Shown: in pieces, positions 48,474 to 57,933 of the stretch
Numbering within the stretch: position 1 is the stretch's first letter
Layout of the letters: every line of letters starts with the position of its first letter
Source of the DNA: Atopsyche davidsoni
Taxonomy: Eukaryota; Arthropoda; Insecta; Trichoptera; Hydrobiosidae
Assembly: GCA_022113835.1 (NCBI GenBank)
Contig: JAILWY010000020.1
Location: forward strand, 6,419,501 to 6,483,500
Length of the DNA: 64,000 nucleotides
Direction of reading: 5' to 3'
Translations under genes and position numbers: made by a program
Notes under the pieces: model-generated
What the model saw: the letters and a program-made list of their open reading frames with translations, nothing else
Told to the model about the DNA's origin: nothing
Databases searched by the model: none

Positions 48474-48608
48474 AGTAGGTTATTAATATATAATTTGCAC
48501 TGTCAATGGCTTGCACGATTGAATCTTTAATTCGAATTGGCGTCGTCTTACAATTTATTGGGTTTTTCATTTCGAATATTTGCTCTAGGCATGTATTGTC
48601 ATCTTGAG

Positions 48609-49028
48609 TTATAAATAGTCTTTGTTTAGGAGGTCACATTCATTTTCTGTGTATCTATAGTATTCACTCTCGCGGATAAAGAAGTTAGTATTTGGTAAGA
48701 CGGTTTCATTATTTTTATTAGGAATGGGGTACAAATGGTAGTAATTAAATTCTCTATCGGTTATGATGGGAAATTTTATAAGGAAAATTATTCGATCGTT
48801 CGACAGGTAACTGTCTACTTTTAATACATTATAATATTCTTTCGGTTCAACAAGATACGGTGAAATTTCGCTTTTTTCAATTAACGCTATCATCTTTTTA
48901 ACATATTCAACACAAATTAACGATGGATGAGGAATTCTAAGTTTTGAAAACAAAATAGCATTTTCAATATCTGATATTATATCGTGCATATTGCAAATGG
49001 TATTGTAAAGATTGTCAATTGATTTCAA
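48609..49028 (-). pseudogene. env middle part
   Basis: A 139-codon frame that, by position and Asn/Ile/Tyr-rich composition, fits the middle of an insect F-like envelope protein. It has no motif of its own. It is bounded by stops on both sides. Confidence 0.6.
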
Positions 49029-49086
49029 TATAATTCTGTAATTTAAAAATGTCCTTAGTTAGGACTGTCATTTCCATTATTTTAGT

Positions 49087-49416
49087 TTAGATTTTATTTT
49101 CATTGTGTTTGATTGAATTGAAGGTTTTGTTAAAATCTTCTATCATTTTTAGGTGAAGAGATACGCCTGATTTAGTGTTTCTTATAATTTTATTTTGATT
49201 TTCCTGAAGGGATTGTATTAAAGAATTAAAATGCTCTGCATCACTGCCATCCAAGTTCCCTGTTATGCTCTTAATTATATTTCCGAGAACGTTAATCAGA
49301 CCTCTCTTGGATCTCATATCCTTAACGTATACATTAATTTTATTAATTGTTTTAGTCAACTTGTACTCAATCGTTTCGAAAAGAGTCTTGAGTTCATTCT
49401 TTATGATCGCATGCAA
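49087..49416 (-). pseudogene. env part with cleavage site and fusion segment
   Basis: A 109-codon frame contains MRSKRGLINVLGNIIKSITG: a furin-type RSKR site directly followed by the conserved fusion segment shared by errantivirus env and baculovirus F proteins. Heptad-like leucines and isoleucines follow. This is the best evidence that the element once carried an envelope gene. It is isolated by stops and cannot be expressed as a whole envelope. Confidence 0.8.
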
Positions 49417-49706
49417 GTTATTACTAGTGTCAAACTTTCATCGGGCTTCTTGCGATCCCTGAATGAAAGATGCCGTGTGCTTTTTTCTTTGATGTAGAAG
49501 TGTAGATCGTAACGGGTCGAGTCTTGGCCAAATGACTGCCGTTCAAATACTGGGGCTTGGCGATGCTTCTGAAACATGCGAGAGTCCCTTTCATCGACCC
49601 TCCTTTGTTTTCTAGTGTTCTTTTTAGTCTTCGTTATTTGAACTTTTGTTAAACGTAACACTAAACAAATTGTACATATATATGGCTGTTAACACAGAGA
49701 TGGCGT

Positions 49707-50363
49707 TTACATGCGTAAACAACTAGCTATGATTTTTAATCGTTCAAATTGGTCTTTAATAACGTAAAGTTGAGTCCTGATGGGTTTTAATTCTACATAA
49801 TGGATAAATATATGGTTAGCTCTTTGTACTCTCGCTATCACTAGTTTAAAAGGTAATATTCCGGGGTTGTTATCTTCTATTTTGCTTAGTTTAATTTGTC
49901 CTTTGCCGATCGTCATCAGCATGATCACGACGGCTGCCGCCCAGATCATTCTGAAATCAATATTTCTTTTTAGGACGTTTAACCTCGTTCTTATGCCTCG
50001 TAAGGCCTTCGCTAAATACTTTATTGCTAGTTTGATTACTAAATCTAGATTTTTAAACTTCTTAGCTAATTTATTTCTAATTTCCCCACTATTCTTAATG
50101 TATATAGGTTCTTCTAAATCTATTGTATCTAAAGTTTCTCTATTTAAATTCGCCTTATTAATCATATTTTCTTTTGTATAGGTTAATTTTTCGTTAATTG
50201 TTTGGTACATCAATCGGGTAGCTTCCTTGTGTCTTTCTACGTAATTTTGAGTTACCAATTGTTCGGTGTCAATGTCGAAATAATCCGATTTATTAATGTG
50301 TCCTAATGTTATTTCTAATGGTGTTGTTTTGTGACTAGAATGTATGGTATGGTTGTATGCCAA
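49707..50363 (-). pseudogene. integrase C-terminal part and beginning of env
   Basis: The frame starts inside pol (AYNHTIHSSHKTTPLEI, then EPIYIKNSGEIRNKLAKK) and runs on into a signal-peptide-like MIWAAAVVIMLMTIGKG, with its ATG near 49949, the likely env start. The upstream integrase frame is the same frame, broken by one TAA near 50370. Pol and env are in one frame here, so an ancestral splice or overlap may have been lost. Confidence 0.7.
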
Positions 50364-50369
50364 AATTGC

Positions 50370-50910
50370 TTAGGTCGTTTCTTGTTTTATGTTTGAAGTG
50401 TTCGCATTTAATATCCTAAGGTGTTCGATAAGTGTTGAACGTAATCTTTCTATTGTACCTTGTGATTCATGATGAATCGGTGAGCCGTAATGAATTTTGA
50501 TTTTATGTAATCTCAAGAATTCTTTTAGAGCGTGGTTATCGAACTCTTTGCCTGAATCGCACTCTATTGCTAATGGTAAGCCATGATGTGAAAAGTATAC
50601 ATTTAATGATTCTATAACATTGATCATGTTAACTGATTCAACGGGATAAGCTAGTGCATATTTTGAAAATTTATCTATTAATGTTAAGAATCTCTGTGAT
50701 TTACACGTAAACGTATCCATTACGATTACTTCGAATGGTTTACTAGGTGTGGGAGTTATATTAAGTTTAATATTCAGAGGGTTTCTGTCATATTTTTTCA
50801 CATTACACTCGTCGCAATTATTAATAAAATTAGAAATTAACTCCTTCATTTTAGGCCAATAGTACTTTCTTTTTAAATGTTCTAATGTTTCGTTGATGCC
50901 TCTATGATTC
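50370..50910 (-). pseudogene. integrase: zinc finger and DD35E catalytic core
   Basis: The zinc finger is split: the His part (NHRGINETLEHLKRKYYWP) is just upstream of the 159-codon frame, whose start has the CDECNVKKY cysteines. The core shows VMDTFT with the first Asp, IECDSGKEF with the second, and GTIERL with the Glu. Exactly 35 residues separate the last two, so the DD35E triad is intact. Single stops lie just upstream (near 50920) and downstream (near 50370). Confidence 0.85.
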
Positions 50911-51190
50911 GTTTTTCATACACGGTAATTTTTTAAGATAATTTCTCGTTGATCTGTATCGACAACGTCCTCAAGTATTGTGTTACACTTAACTAATATG
51001 TATCCGTTGTTTTTGAAGTGTTTTTGCAAGGTTGGGGTTAATTAATTGTCGTTTAACTGTATTCCGTAAGTTATCTTAGGTTTTATGAATTCTTTAAAAA
51101 CTTTTATAATTGCCTTTTCTTCTTTAGGTATGTTAAAAATAATTCTCGAAACATCCGGGAATGGCTTTATTGTTTTGATTATTTTGTTGT

Positions 51191-51532
51191 TTAAAATTTG
51201 AATATTATTTGATTTTTAAACGTATTTATGGATTTTTCTGACGATGGTATTTCGAATATCGGGTCCTCTACACTTGTATGTACCGTATCGTTAGTTTGAC
51301 TATCAAAGTCTTCTAATATCGGATCGTCGCCCACCTGGGGTAACATTGAGATATCATCTGTATAGTCTTCTATTAAATCGTACAATTCATTAGCGTTTAT
51401 TTCTATCCGTGACAATGCGTCAGCGTTACCGTTTTTATTTGTCGGTACGCCCGCAATGACCGATCCGTTAGCTGGAATCGTAATTGTTTTTAATGATTTT
51501 AAAGGGATGGTATACCATTTCATTGTATGCAT
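51191..51532 (-). pseudogene. pol junction: protease-RT linker fused to post-RNase H linker
   Basis: The frame reads TITIPANGSVIAGVPT, which normally leads into reverse transcriptase. It continues directly with NKNGNADALSRIE, the motif that normally follows RNase H. The whole RT and RNase H, several hundred residues in gypsy elements, is missing at about 51440 without a frame shift. The remaining acidic linker then leads toward integrase. Confidence 0.8.
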
Positions 51533-51539
51533 TTGGAGC

Positions 51540-51893
51540 GGTTACTATGTGTTTTTCAAAATCGAACTGCATTTTTAATAATTTCACGGTTTCCATCCCA
51601 ATTAATCCGTCTGGTGTGAGGTGGAATTTATATAAGTAAAATTTTAATTTAGCGGGTGTTTTAAATTCTTTGAATGACCCCATTTATATGCTATTTTCAT
51701 GACAGCTTTCTCCTGCTACGGTTCTTACGTTAAAATTCCCAGGTTTAATGAAGTCTTTAAAATATTTGTTAATTATGCTCGGGTCAAGGAACGATTTACT
51801 AGATCCCGTGTCTATTAGTAAGTTTATCGGAGGTTCATTAATTGTAATGTATGGTAACTGTCGAAATTGTTCGTGAGTATTTACTTCGATCAA
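51540..51893 (-). pseudogene. aspartic protease region of pol
   Basis: PINLLIDTGSSKSFLDPS contains the DTGS catalytic motif of retroviral proteases. It continues after a stop as KLKFYLYKFHLTPDGLIGME, with the second conserved GLIG segment. It is broken between 51684 and 51683. Confidence 0.8.
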
Positions 51894-52029
51894 GTTTCTC
51901 TCCTTCGTTGAGGCTTGAATTGAAAATTTTCTTCTGCCGAACTATTTTCGTTTATTTCGGCGTTAAACAGTTCTTCGGCGACAAAATTAGGTCTATTTGT
52001 TTGGAAATTACTGGGTCCTGCATTAAAAT

Positions 52030-52966
52030 TTCAGACCGGTTTTACGTGGTTACTTCTATGAGATTGCACGCCTGACACGGGGGTCGGTGTTGGTACGTTC
52101 TTTTGTTCAAAAGGTCTGTTGTTATGATAATTGTTAGGACGATTGAAATTTTGTCTATAATTATTATTAAAATTTGGTTTGTTAAAATTGTTAAAACTCG
52201 ATCGATTTAAGTTATTATTATTCCTAATAAAATTATTGTTCGGGAAGTTTCCGTTTCGATTGTTAGGAAGTTGGTTATTCCTGATGTAATTATTATTCTG
52301 GTTCGCATTGAAGTTTCTATTTAGGTTGCCATGCTAATTTCTACCTTGATTTTAGTAGTCGTTCTTATTGATACCGTCACTTCTTGGACTGCTCCTATTT
52401 ATGTTTAGATTGCTACATTTAGCAATAATTTCTTCTTTATCTATTATTTCTAACGCTTCGTTGATTGTCTGAGGGTTTCTAGCCCTGACAATCCTCCCGT
52501 ATTGCCTTAGATTGCTAACGAAAAAATCGAGTGCAATGCTATGACAGTTACTTATTGATAACCCTTGGCTCTCTTCGCTCACATGAATTTGTACGAAATT
52601 CACGTATGCGGCGACGTTCGAAGTGATACGCTTTGCGAATTCTCGGGCGGTTTCCCCGTGATTTTGGAACATTGCATTTGATTCCATAATGAGAATCGTA
52701 TGATTCCGTCTATCAGCATAGTTTGCTACGAGTAAGGCCCTTATTTCAGGCCACATTTTAACGTTGTGAGAAATGACTAAATCGTACGCATCCCCTTCTA
52801 GTTTTTGTACAATACCCCGAATAACAATTCGTTTTTGTACTTCGTTTAAGCTTTGGTACTCATCCAACTTGTCTTCGCAAGCGGACAGAAAATCATTTAA
52901 GCATTTAGAGTTTCCATCAAATGATGTGATGCTGTTCAACTCGATTTTAATATTTGAATATGCCAT
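52030..52966 (-). pseudogene. gag: capsid and Asn-rich nucleocapsid tail
   Basis: The first 204 codons (MAYSNIKIELNSITSFDG) give the capsid-type Gag of errantiviruses. The same frame continues to about 52030 as an Asn/Arg/Phe-rich tail (NNNYIRNNQLPNNRNG), interrupted by two stops, a TAA near 52352 and a TAG near 52337. These are point changes rather than shifts. Confidence 0.8.
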
Positions 52967-53262
52967 TGTTACTACGTTCGTTGAGAAAATTTCACTTTTT
53001 ATGGTTAGTTACTAGCAAAACCAATCATACTTTCAAAGAACCTGGGAGAAATGGTAAAGGAATGTTATAAGGACAAGAGTGTACTTACAGTTTCGCTTTT
53101 CCTTGGAGATATTAGTGCCTTCTCCTTTTGATTTTTGAAATGGAGGGCTCTTTCCGGCTTCCGGATATTCTTTTTGCCAATTAATCGTTTAGACGAACGT
53201 CAAAGTTGGATTCAGCAGGAAATTCTTGCTTCTGCTCGATGCACAGATTTTAACTTTAACAT

Positions 53263-53285
53263 TGGCAATCCTACCGACTGCGCCA
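53263..53285 (-). other. primer-binding site for tRNA-Ser
   Basis: Directly inside the 5' LTR the minus strand reads TGGCGCAGTCGGTAGGAT, complementary to the 3' end of tRNA-Ser. This is the primer known for the 17.6/297/ZAM-type errantiviruses. Confidence 0.85.
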
Positions 53286-53615
53286 ATTAAATATCGTTTC
53301 CGGAATAACTCTTTAAAAAAAGGTATTTATTTAAGAATAGTTTTAATACAAGTTCTTTACAACACAAAAGTCTAGCTAACATACTAAATATGCGGTCCTT
53401 ATATAATAGGGTTTGCAGCCTGGGGGTTCCTGCGGTTAACGCCACTCAGATCGTTTCCGCCCGGAGGTCGCTGTGGTTATTGTCACTCTGCAATTGTTTC
53501 CGCCTGGGGGTCGCTGCAGGGTTTTGTTTATGTTGTGACCTTATCGTTTAATGTTGACGTCTGCTGATTGATGCGGAATTTGTTTTAGCTCCGAAAGCGA
53601 TATGAACTCGTATCT
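53285..53615 (-). repeat. 5' LTR of the errantivirus
   Basis: 331 bp. It carries a tandem duplication of about 42 bp (the GGTTAxxGxCACTC, CGTTTCCGCC, GGGGTCGCTG block occurs twice between about 53431 and 53515) that the 3' LTR has once. It lacks about 10 bp that the 3' LTR has. Confidence 0.85.
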
Positions 53616-54434
53616 AGGGCAACGAATAAAAAATAGAGGTACTCTGAAAAGTTTTAGATATGAAGAAAAAAAATCTATGTATTATGCGAACACTTTGCGG
53701 AACGATGTTATTTTGTTAGGTTAAAATTTTCCATATAAACGTCTATATCACAATCTATTTAAATATTTAAACGCGTAAATCCACGAAGCTCAAAAATAAA
53801 GACGTCAGGACACAAGAAGTATTTCTCAATAACTGTTCTCTTTGCACACTGGGATATCGGTCATAAAACTCGTAAACAATACATTCGTACCCTAACGGTA
53901 CTGCATTCCACCAGCGCCATAAAGTGTAGTCTACTTATAAGGGATTTTTATGATCCCTGTTGCCCCAGCAGGTTTGAAACGGTTCGCCTAGGCAGATAGG
54001 TATTTCTGTGAAAGACAAACAAACAAATATTTCGTAATACGCAGTTGTAATCGGTCCGCGTTGACACTTTTATCGCATCCCACCCCTAATCTATACGAAC
54101 CGAGTTTAGACGGCTCCCGCTGTCTACGCGTAATTCATGCGAGCCGACTTAAGTCGGTTCTCGCACTCCAAGTGATTAATAATTTGATTGATAGGTTCAA
54201 AACTATCCCTACCAGTTCAACGATAACTTATTATTAAATAAATCAGCAATATCTGTTGCTTATGCATCATACTTATACAAATTTATATTCTCAAGAATTT
54301 GATTTTGATTCTCGATTAATTGCCATCAATATTGGAATTTCTATATACGTATTAAGATTTAACTGCTTTCTATTTTAAGTTTTGAAGTATCTCTTTTTAA
54401 TCTACAGTTATCTTTCAGCTTTCGACAAAGTTAT
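53616..54434. other. unique spacer between errantivirus and subtelomeric arrays
   Basis: No gene is supported. This is the last sizeable stretch of apparently unique sequence before the tandem arrays. Confidence 0.5.
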
Positions 54435-54439
54435 TTTGG

Positions 54440-54589
54440 ATTGTCTGTCTGTGTCTGTCTGTGTGTCTGTCTGTGTGTCTGTCTGTGTGTCTGTCTGTGT
54501 GTCTGTCTGTGTGTCTGTCTGTGTGTCTGTCTGTGTGTCTGTCTGTCTGTGTCTGTCTGTGTCTGTCTGTGTCTGTCTGTGTCTGTCTG

Positions 54590-54624
<35 letters not shown>

Positions 54625-54840
54625 GTCTGTCTGTGTCTGTCTGTGTCTGTCTGTCTGTGTCTGTCTGTCTCTGTCTGTCTCTGTCTGTCTCTGTCTGTCT
54701 CTGTCTGTCTGTGTCTGTCTGTCTGTGTCTGTCTGTCTGTGTCTGTGTCTGTCTGTGTCCGTCTGTGTCCGTCTGTGTGTCTGTCTGTGCGTCTGTCTGT
54801 GTGTCTGTCTGTGTGTCTGTCTGTGTGTCTGTCTGTCCGT
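54440..54840. repeat. TGTC-type microsatellite array
   Basis: Alternating CTGT, GTGT and CTCT tetramers (GTGTCTGTCT phrases) for about 400 bases. Open frames through it are low-complexity artefacts. Confidence 0.95.
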
Positions 54841-55010
54841 GTTTTAATTTTCACCTTTTACATTTTTAAAATTCACGGACTCATGTTTTTTTCTCAGGAT
54901 TTCAACGGTTTATCGATTTTCACGGTTTCTACGGCTAAAGACGGTTCGCGTATTAATTATTTTTTTTCTCACGGTTTTTTTTTCATCATGAATTCACGTT
55001 TTACGTGTTC
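54841..55010. other. short unique spacer between arrays
   Basis: About 170 bases rich in TTTTCACGG-like words (CACGGTTT, ACGGTTT, ACGGCT). No gene. Confidence 0.6.
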
Positions 55011-55012
55011 TT

Positions 55013-55144
55013 ACTTCGCCCCGCTTCGCCCCCCGCTTCGCCCCGCTTCGCCCCGCTTCGCCCCGCTTCGCCCCGCTTCGCCCCGCTTCGCCCCGCTTCG
55101 CCCCGCTTCGCCCCGCTTCGCCCCGCTTCGCCCCGCTTCGCCCC
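55013..55144. repeat. 10-bp array (CGCCCCGCTT)n
   Basis: About 13 copies of CGCCCCGCTT, the only strongly GC-rich array in the series. Confidence 0.95.
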
Positions 55145-55165
55145 TCTATATCCTCTATACCTCAT

Positions 55166-55312
55166 ATCTATCTATCTATCTATCATATCCATCCATCCAT
55201 CCATCCATCCATCCATCCATCCATCCATCCATCCATCCATCCATCCATCCATCCATCCATCCATCCATCCATCCATCCATCCATCCATCCATCCATCCAT
55301 CCATCCATCCAT
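55166..55312. repeat. TCTA then ATCC tetramer arrays
   Basis: A short (TCTA)n run (55166-55184) passes through CATATCC into (ATCC)n of about 30 copies, a one-base change of the unit. Confidence 0.95.
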
Positions 55313-55805
55313 CCCATCCCATCCCATCCCATCCCATCCCATCCCATCCCATCCCATCCCATCCCATCCCATCCCATCCCATCCCATCCCATCCCATCCC
55401 ATCCCATCCCATCCCATCCCATCCCATCCCATCCCATCCCATCCCATCCCATCCCATCCCATCCCATCCCATCCCATCCCATCCCATCCCATCCCATCCC
55501 ATCCCATCCCATCCCATCCCATCCCATCCCATCCCATCCCATCCCATCCCATCCCATCCCATCCCATCCCATCCCATCCCATCCCATCCCATCCCATCCC
55601 ATCCCATCCCATCCCATCCCATCCCATCCCATCCCATCCCATCCCATCCCATCCCATCCCATCCCATCCCATCCCATCCCATCCCATCCCATCCCATCCC
55701 ATCCCATCCCATCCCATCCCATCCCATCCCATCCCATCCCATCCCATCCCATCCCATCCCATCCCATCCCATCCCATCCCATCCCATCCCATCCCATCCC
55801 ATCCC
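55313..55805. repeat. ATCCC pentamer array
   Basis: About 98 perfect copies. It follows the ATCC array directly and differs from it by one added C. Confidence 0.97.
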
Positions 55806-56310
55806 GTGTATGTCAGGTGTATGTCAGGTGTATGTCAGGTGTATGTCAGGTGTATGTCAGGTGTATGTCAGGTGTATGTCAGGTGTATGTCAGGTGTATG
55901 TCAGGTGTATGTCAGGTGTATGTCAGGTGTATGTCAGGTGTATGTCAGGTGTATGTCAGGTGTATGTCAGGTGTATGTCAGGTGTATGTCAGGTGTATGT
56001 CAGGTGTATGTCAGGTGTATGTCAGGTGTATGTCAGGTGTATGTCAGGTGTATGTCAGGTGTATGTCAGGTGTATGTCAGGTGTATGTCAGGTGTATGTC
56101 AGGTGTATGTCAGGTGTATGTCAGGTGTATGTCAGGTGTATGTCAGGTGTATGTCAGGTGTATGTCAGGTGTATGTCAGGTGTATGTCAGGTGTATGTCA
56201 GGTGTATGTCAGGTGTATGTCAGGTGTATGTCAGGTGTATGTCAGGTGTATGTCAGGTGTATGTCAGGTGTATGTCAGGTGTATGTCAGGTGTATGTCAG
56301 GTGTATGTCA
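55806..56310. repeat. 11-bp array (GTGTATGTCAG)n
   Basis: About 46 perfect copies. Read in another register the unit is TCAGG plus TGTATG. Confidence 0.97.
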
Positions 56311-56800
56311 GGTGTAGGTCAGGTGTAGGTCAGGTGTAGGTCAGGTGTAGGTCAGGTGTAGGTCAGGTGTAGGTCAGGTGTAGGTCAGGTGTAGGTCAGG
56401 TGTAGGTCAGGTGTAGGTCAGGTGTAGGTCAGGTGTAGGTCAGGTGTAGGTCAGGTGTAGGTCAGGTGTAGGTCAGGTGTAGGTCAGGTGTAGGTCAGGT
56501 GTAGGTCAGGTGTAGGTCAGGTGTAGGTCAGGTGTAGGTCAGGTGTAGGTCAGGTGTAGGTCAGGTGTAGGTCAGGTGTAGGTCAGGTGTAGGTCAGGTG
56601 TAGGTCAGGTGTAGGTCAGGTGTAGGTCAGGTGTAGGTCAGGTGTAGGTCAGGTGTAGGTCAGGTGTAGGTCAGGTGTAGGTCAGGTGTAGGTCAGGTGT
56701 AGGTCAGGTGTAGGTCAGGTGTAGGTCAGGTGTAGGTCAGGTGTAGGTCAGGTGTAGGTCAGGTGTAGGTCAGGTGTAGGTCAGGTGTAGGTCAGGTGTA
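56311..56800. repeat. 11-bp array (GTGTAGGTCAG)n
   Basis: About 44-45 copies, one T-to-G change from the previous array. In the other register it is TCAGG plus TGTAGG. Confidence 0.97.
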
Positions 56801-56910
56801 GGTCAGGGTTAGGTCAGGGTTAGGTCAGGTGTAGGTCAGGTGTAGGTCAGGGTTAGGTCAGGGTTAGGTCAGGGTTAGGTCAGGGGTAGGTCAGGGTTAG
56901 GTCAGGGTTA
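56801..56910. repeat. mixed transition zone
   Basis: GTGTAGGTCAG, GGGTTAGGTCA and GGGGTAGGTCA units are interspersed. This is the only heterogeneous zone between the arrays and joins the 11-bp unit to the 10-bp unit. Confidence 0.9.
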
Positions 56911-57380
56911 GGTCAGGTTAGGTCAGGTTAGGTCAGGTTAGGTCAGGTTAGGTCAGGTTAGGTCAGGTTAGGTCAGGTTAGGTCAGGTTAGGTCAGGTTA
57001 GGTCAGGTTAGGTCAGGTTAGGTCAGGTTAGGTCAGGTTAGGTCAGGTTAGGTCAGGTTAGGTCAGGTTAGGTCAGGTTAGGTCAGGTTAGGTCAGGTTA
57101 GGTCAGGTTAGGTCAGGTTAGGTCAGGTTAGGTCAGGTTAGGTCAGGTTAGGTCAGGTTAGGTCAGGTTAGGTCAGGTTAGGTCAGGTTAGGTCAGGTTA
57201 GGTCAGGTTAGGTCAGGTTAGGTCAGGTTAGGTCAGGTTAGGTCAGGTTAGGTCAGGTTAGGTCAGGTTAGGTCAGGTTAGGTCAGGTTAGGTCAGGTTA
57301 GGTCAGGTTAGGTCAGGTTAGGTCAGGTTAGGTCAGGTTAGGTCAGGTTAGGTCAGGTTAGGTCAGGTTAGGTCAGGTTA
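56911..57380. repeat. 10-bp array (GGTCAGGTTA)n
   Basis: 47 perfect copies. The unit is a dimer of TCAGG and TTAGG, i.e. the Tribolium-type and the common insect telomere pentamers in alternation. Confidence 0.97.
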
Positions 57381-57509
57381 GGTTAGGTTAGGTTAGGTTA
57401 GGTTAGGTTAGGTTAGGTTAGGTTAGGTTAGGTTAGGTTAGGTTAGGTTAGGTTAGGTTAGGTTAGGTTAGGTTAGGTTAGGTTAGGTTAGGTTAGGTTA
57501 GGTTAGGTT
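57381..57509 (+). repeat. telomere repeat (GGTTA)n, inner block
   Basis: About 26 perfect TTAGG copies between the 10-bp dimer array and the 5' end of the SART-like element. Confidence 0.97.
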
Positions 57510-57933
57510 GGGGTGCAAAGCCGGACTCAGACCTCCTCGTGGTGCACCCTGGGAGCAGACAGGTGGAACGGCTATCGCTCAGCTGGCCTAGGTCAGAGGA
57601 GCGATGTTCGAACCGCCTGGTTGCTGCTAACCTAGCCCCGCTAGGAGAGCCGCACTCGGGTCCTCCTTCCAAAACGCCTCTATGGAGGGAGACTCAGCCG
57701 CGACAGGGAGCCCCCCAGCGATGCAAATCGTTGGGCCCTGACGCGCAACCCACCTAACCCCACGGTGTCAGACATCGTGCCTACGGGGTGAATGGTACAA
57801 GGTGGTTAAACAATTGTATCATTAACGATTCCCTCGAGGTACTTGGCGTCCCCTCGTTGTATCCAGCCTCCCTGGCGTAAGCGGGCTCTGCGGCAGGGGA
57901 AACTTATTTCCCAGCTTTACGTGGGACCTAAAT
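57510..57933 (+). other. 5' UTR of the SART-like element
   Basis: 424 bases, GC-rich, preceding the ORF1 start. As in related elements it should contain an internal promoter, but I do not recognise specific motifs. Confidence 0.7.

Larger units (their letters stand above)
47691..53615 (-). mobile_element. decayed errantivirus-type (gypsy clade) LTR retrotransposon
   Basis: On the minus strand the order is 5' LTR (53615-53285), primer-binding site, gag, protease, integrase, env, polypurine tract and 3' LTR (47994-47691). The primer-binding site complementary to tRNA-Ser and an env with a furin-like RSKR site followed by a GL-rich fusion segment place it with insect errantiviruses such as 17.6/297. 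The RT and RNase H domains are absent. Gag, pol and env all carry stops or frame breaks, and the two LTRs differ by indels, so this is an old inactive copy. The flanks (GCGGG and AGGGC) show no convincing target-site duplication. Confidence 0.88.

Noticed and set aside
54382..56339. Open frames of 128-648 codons made of repeated short words
   Set aside because: They run through perfect tandem arrays whose unit length leaves no stop in some frames. The translations are pure low-complexity repeats with no gene structure.
54440..57380. CRISPR-like regular repeats
   Set aside because: The repeats are contiguous without unique spacers and the genome is eukaryotic. These are satellites.
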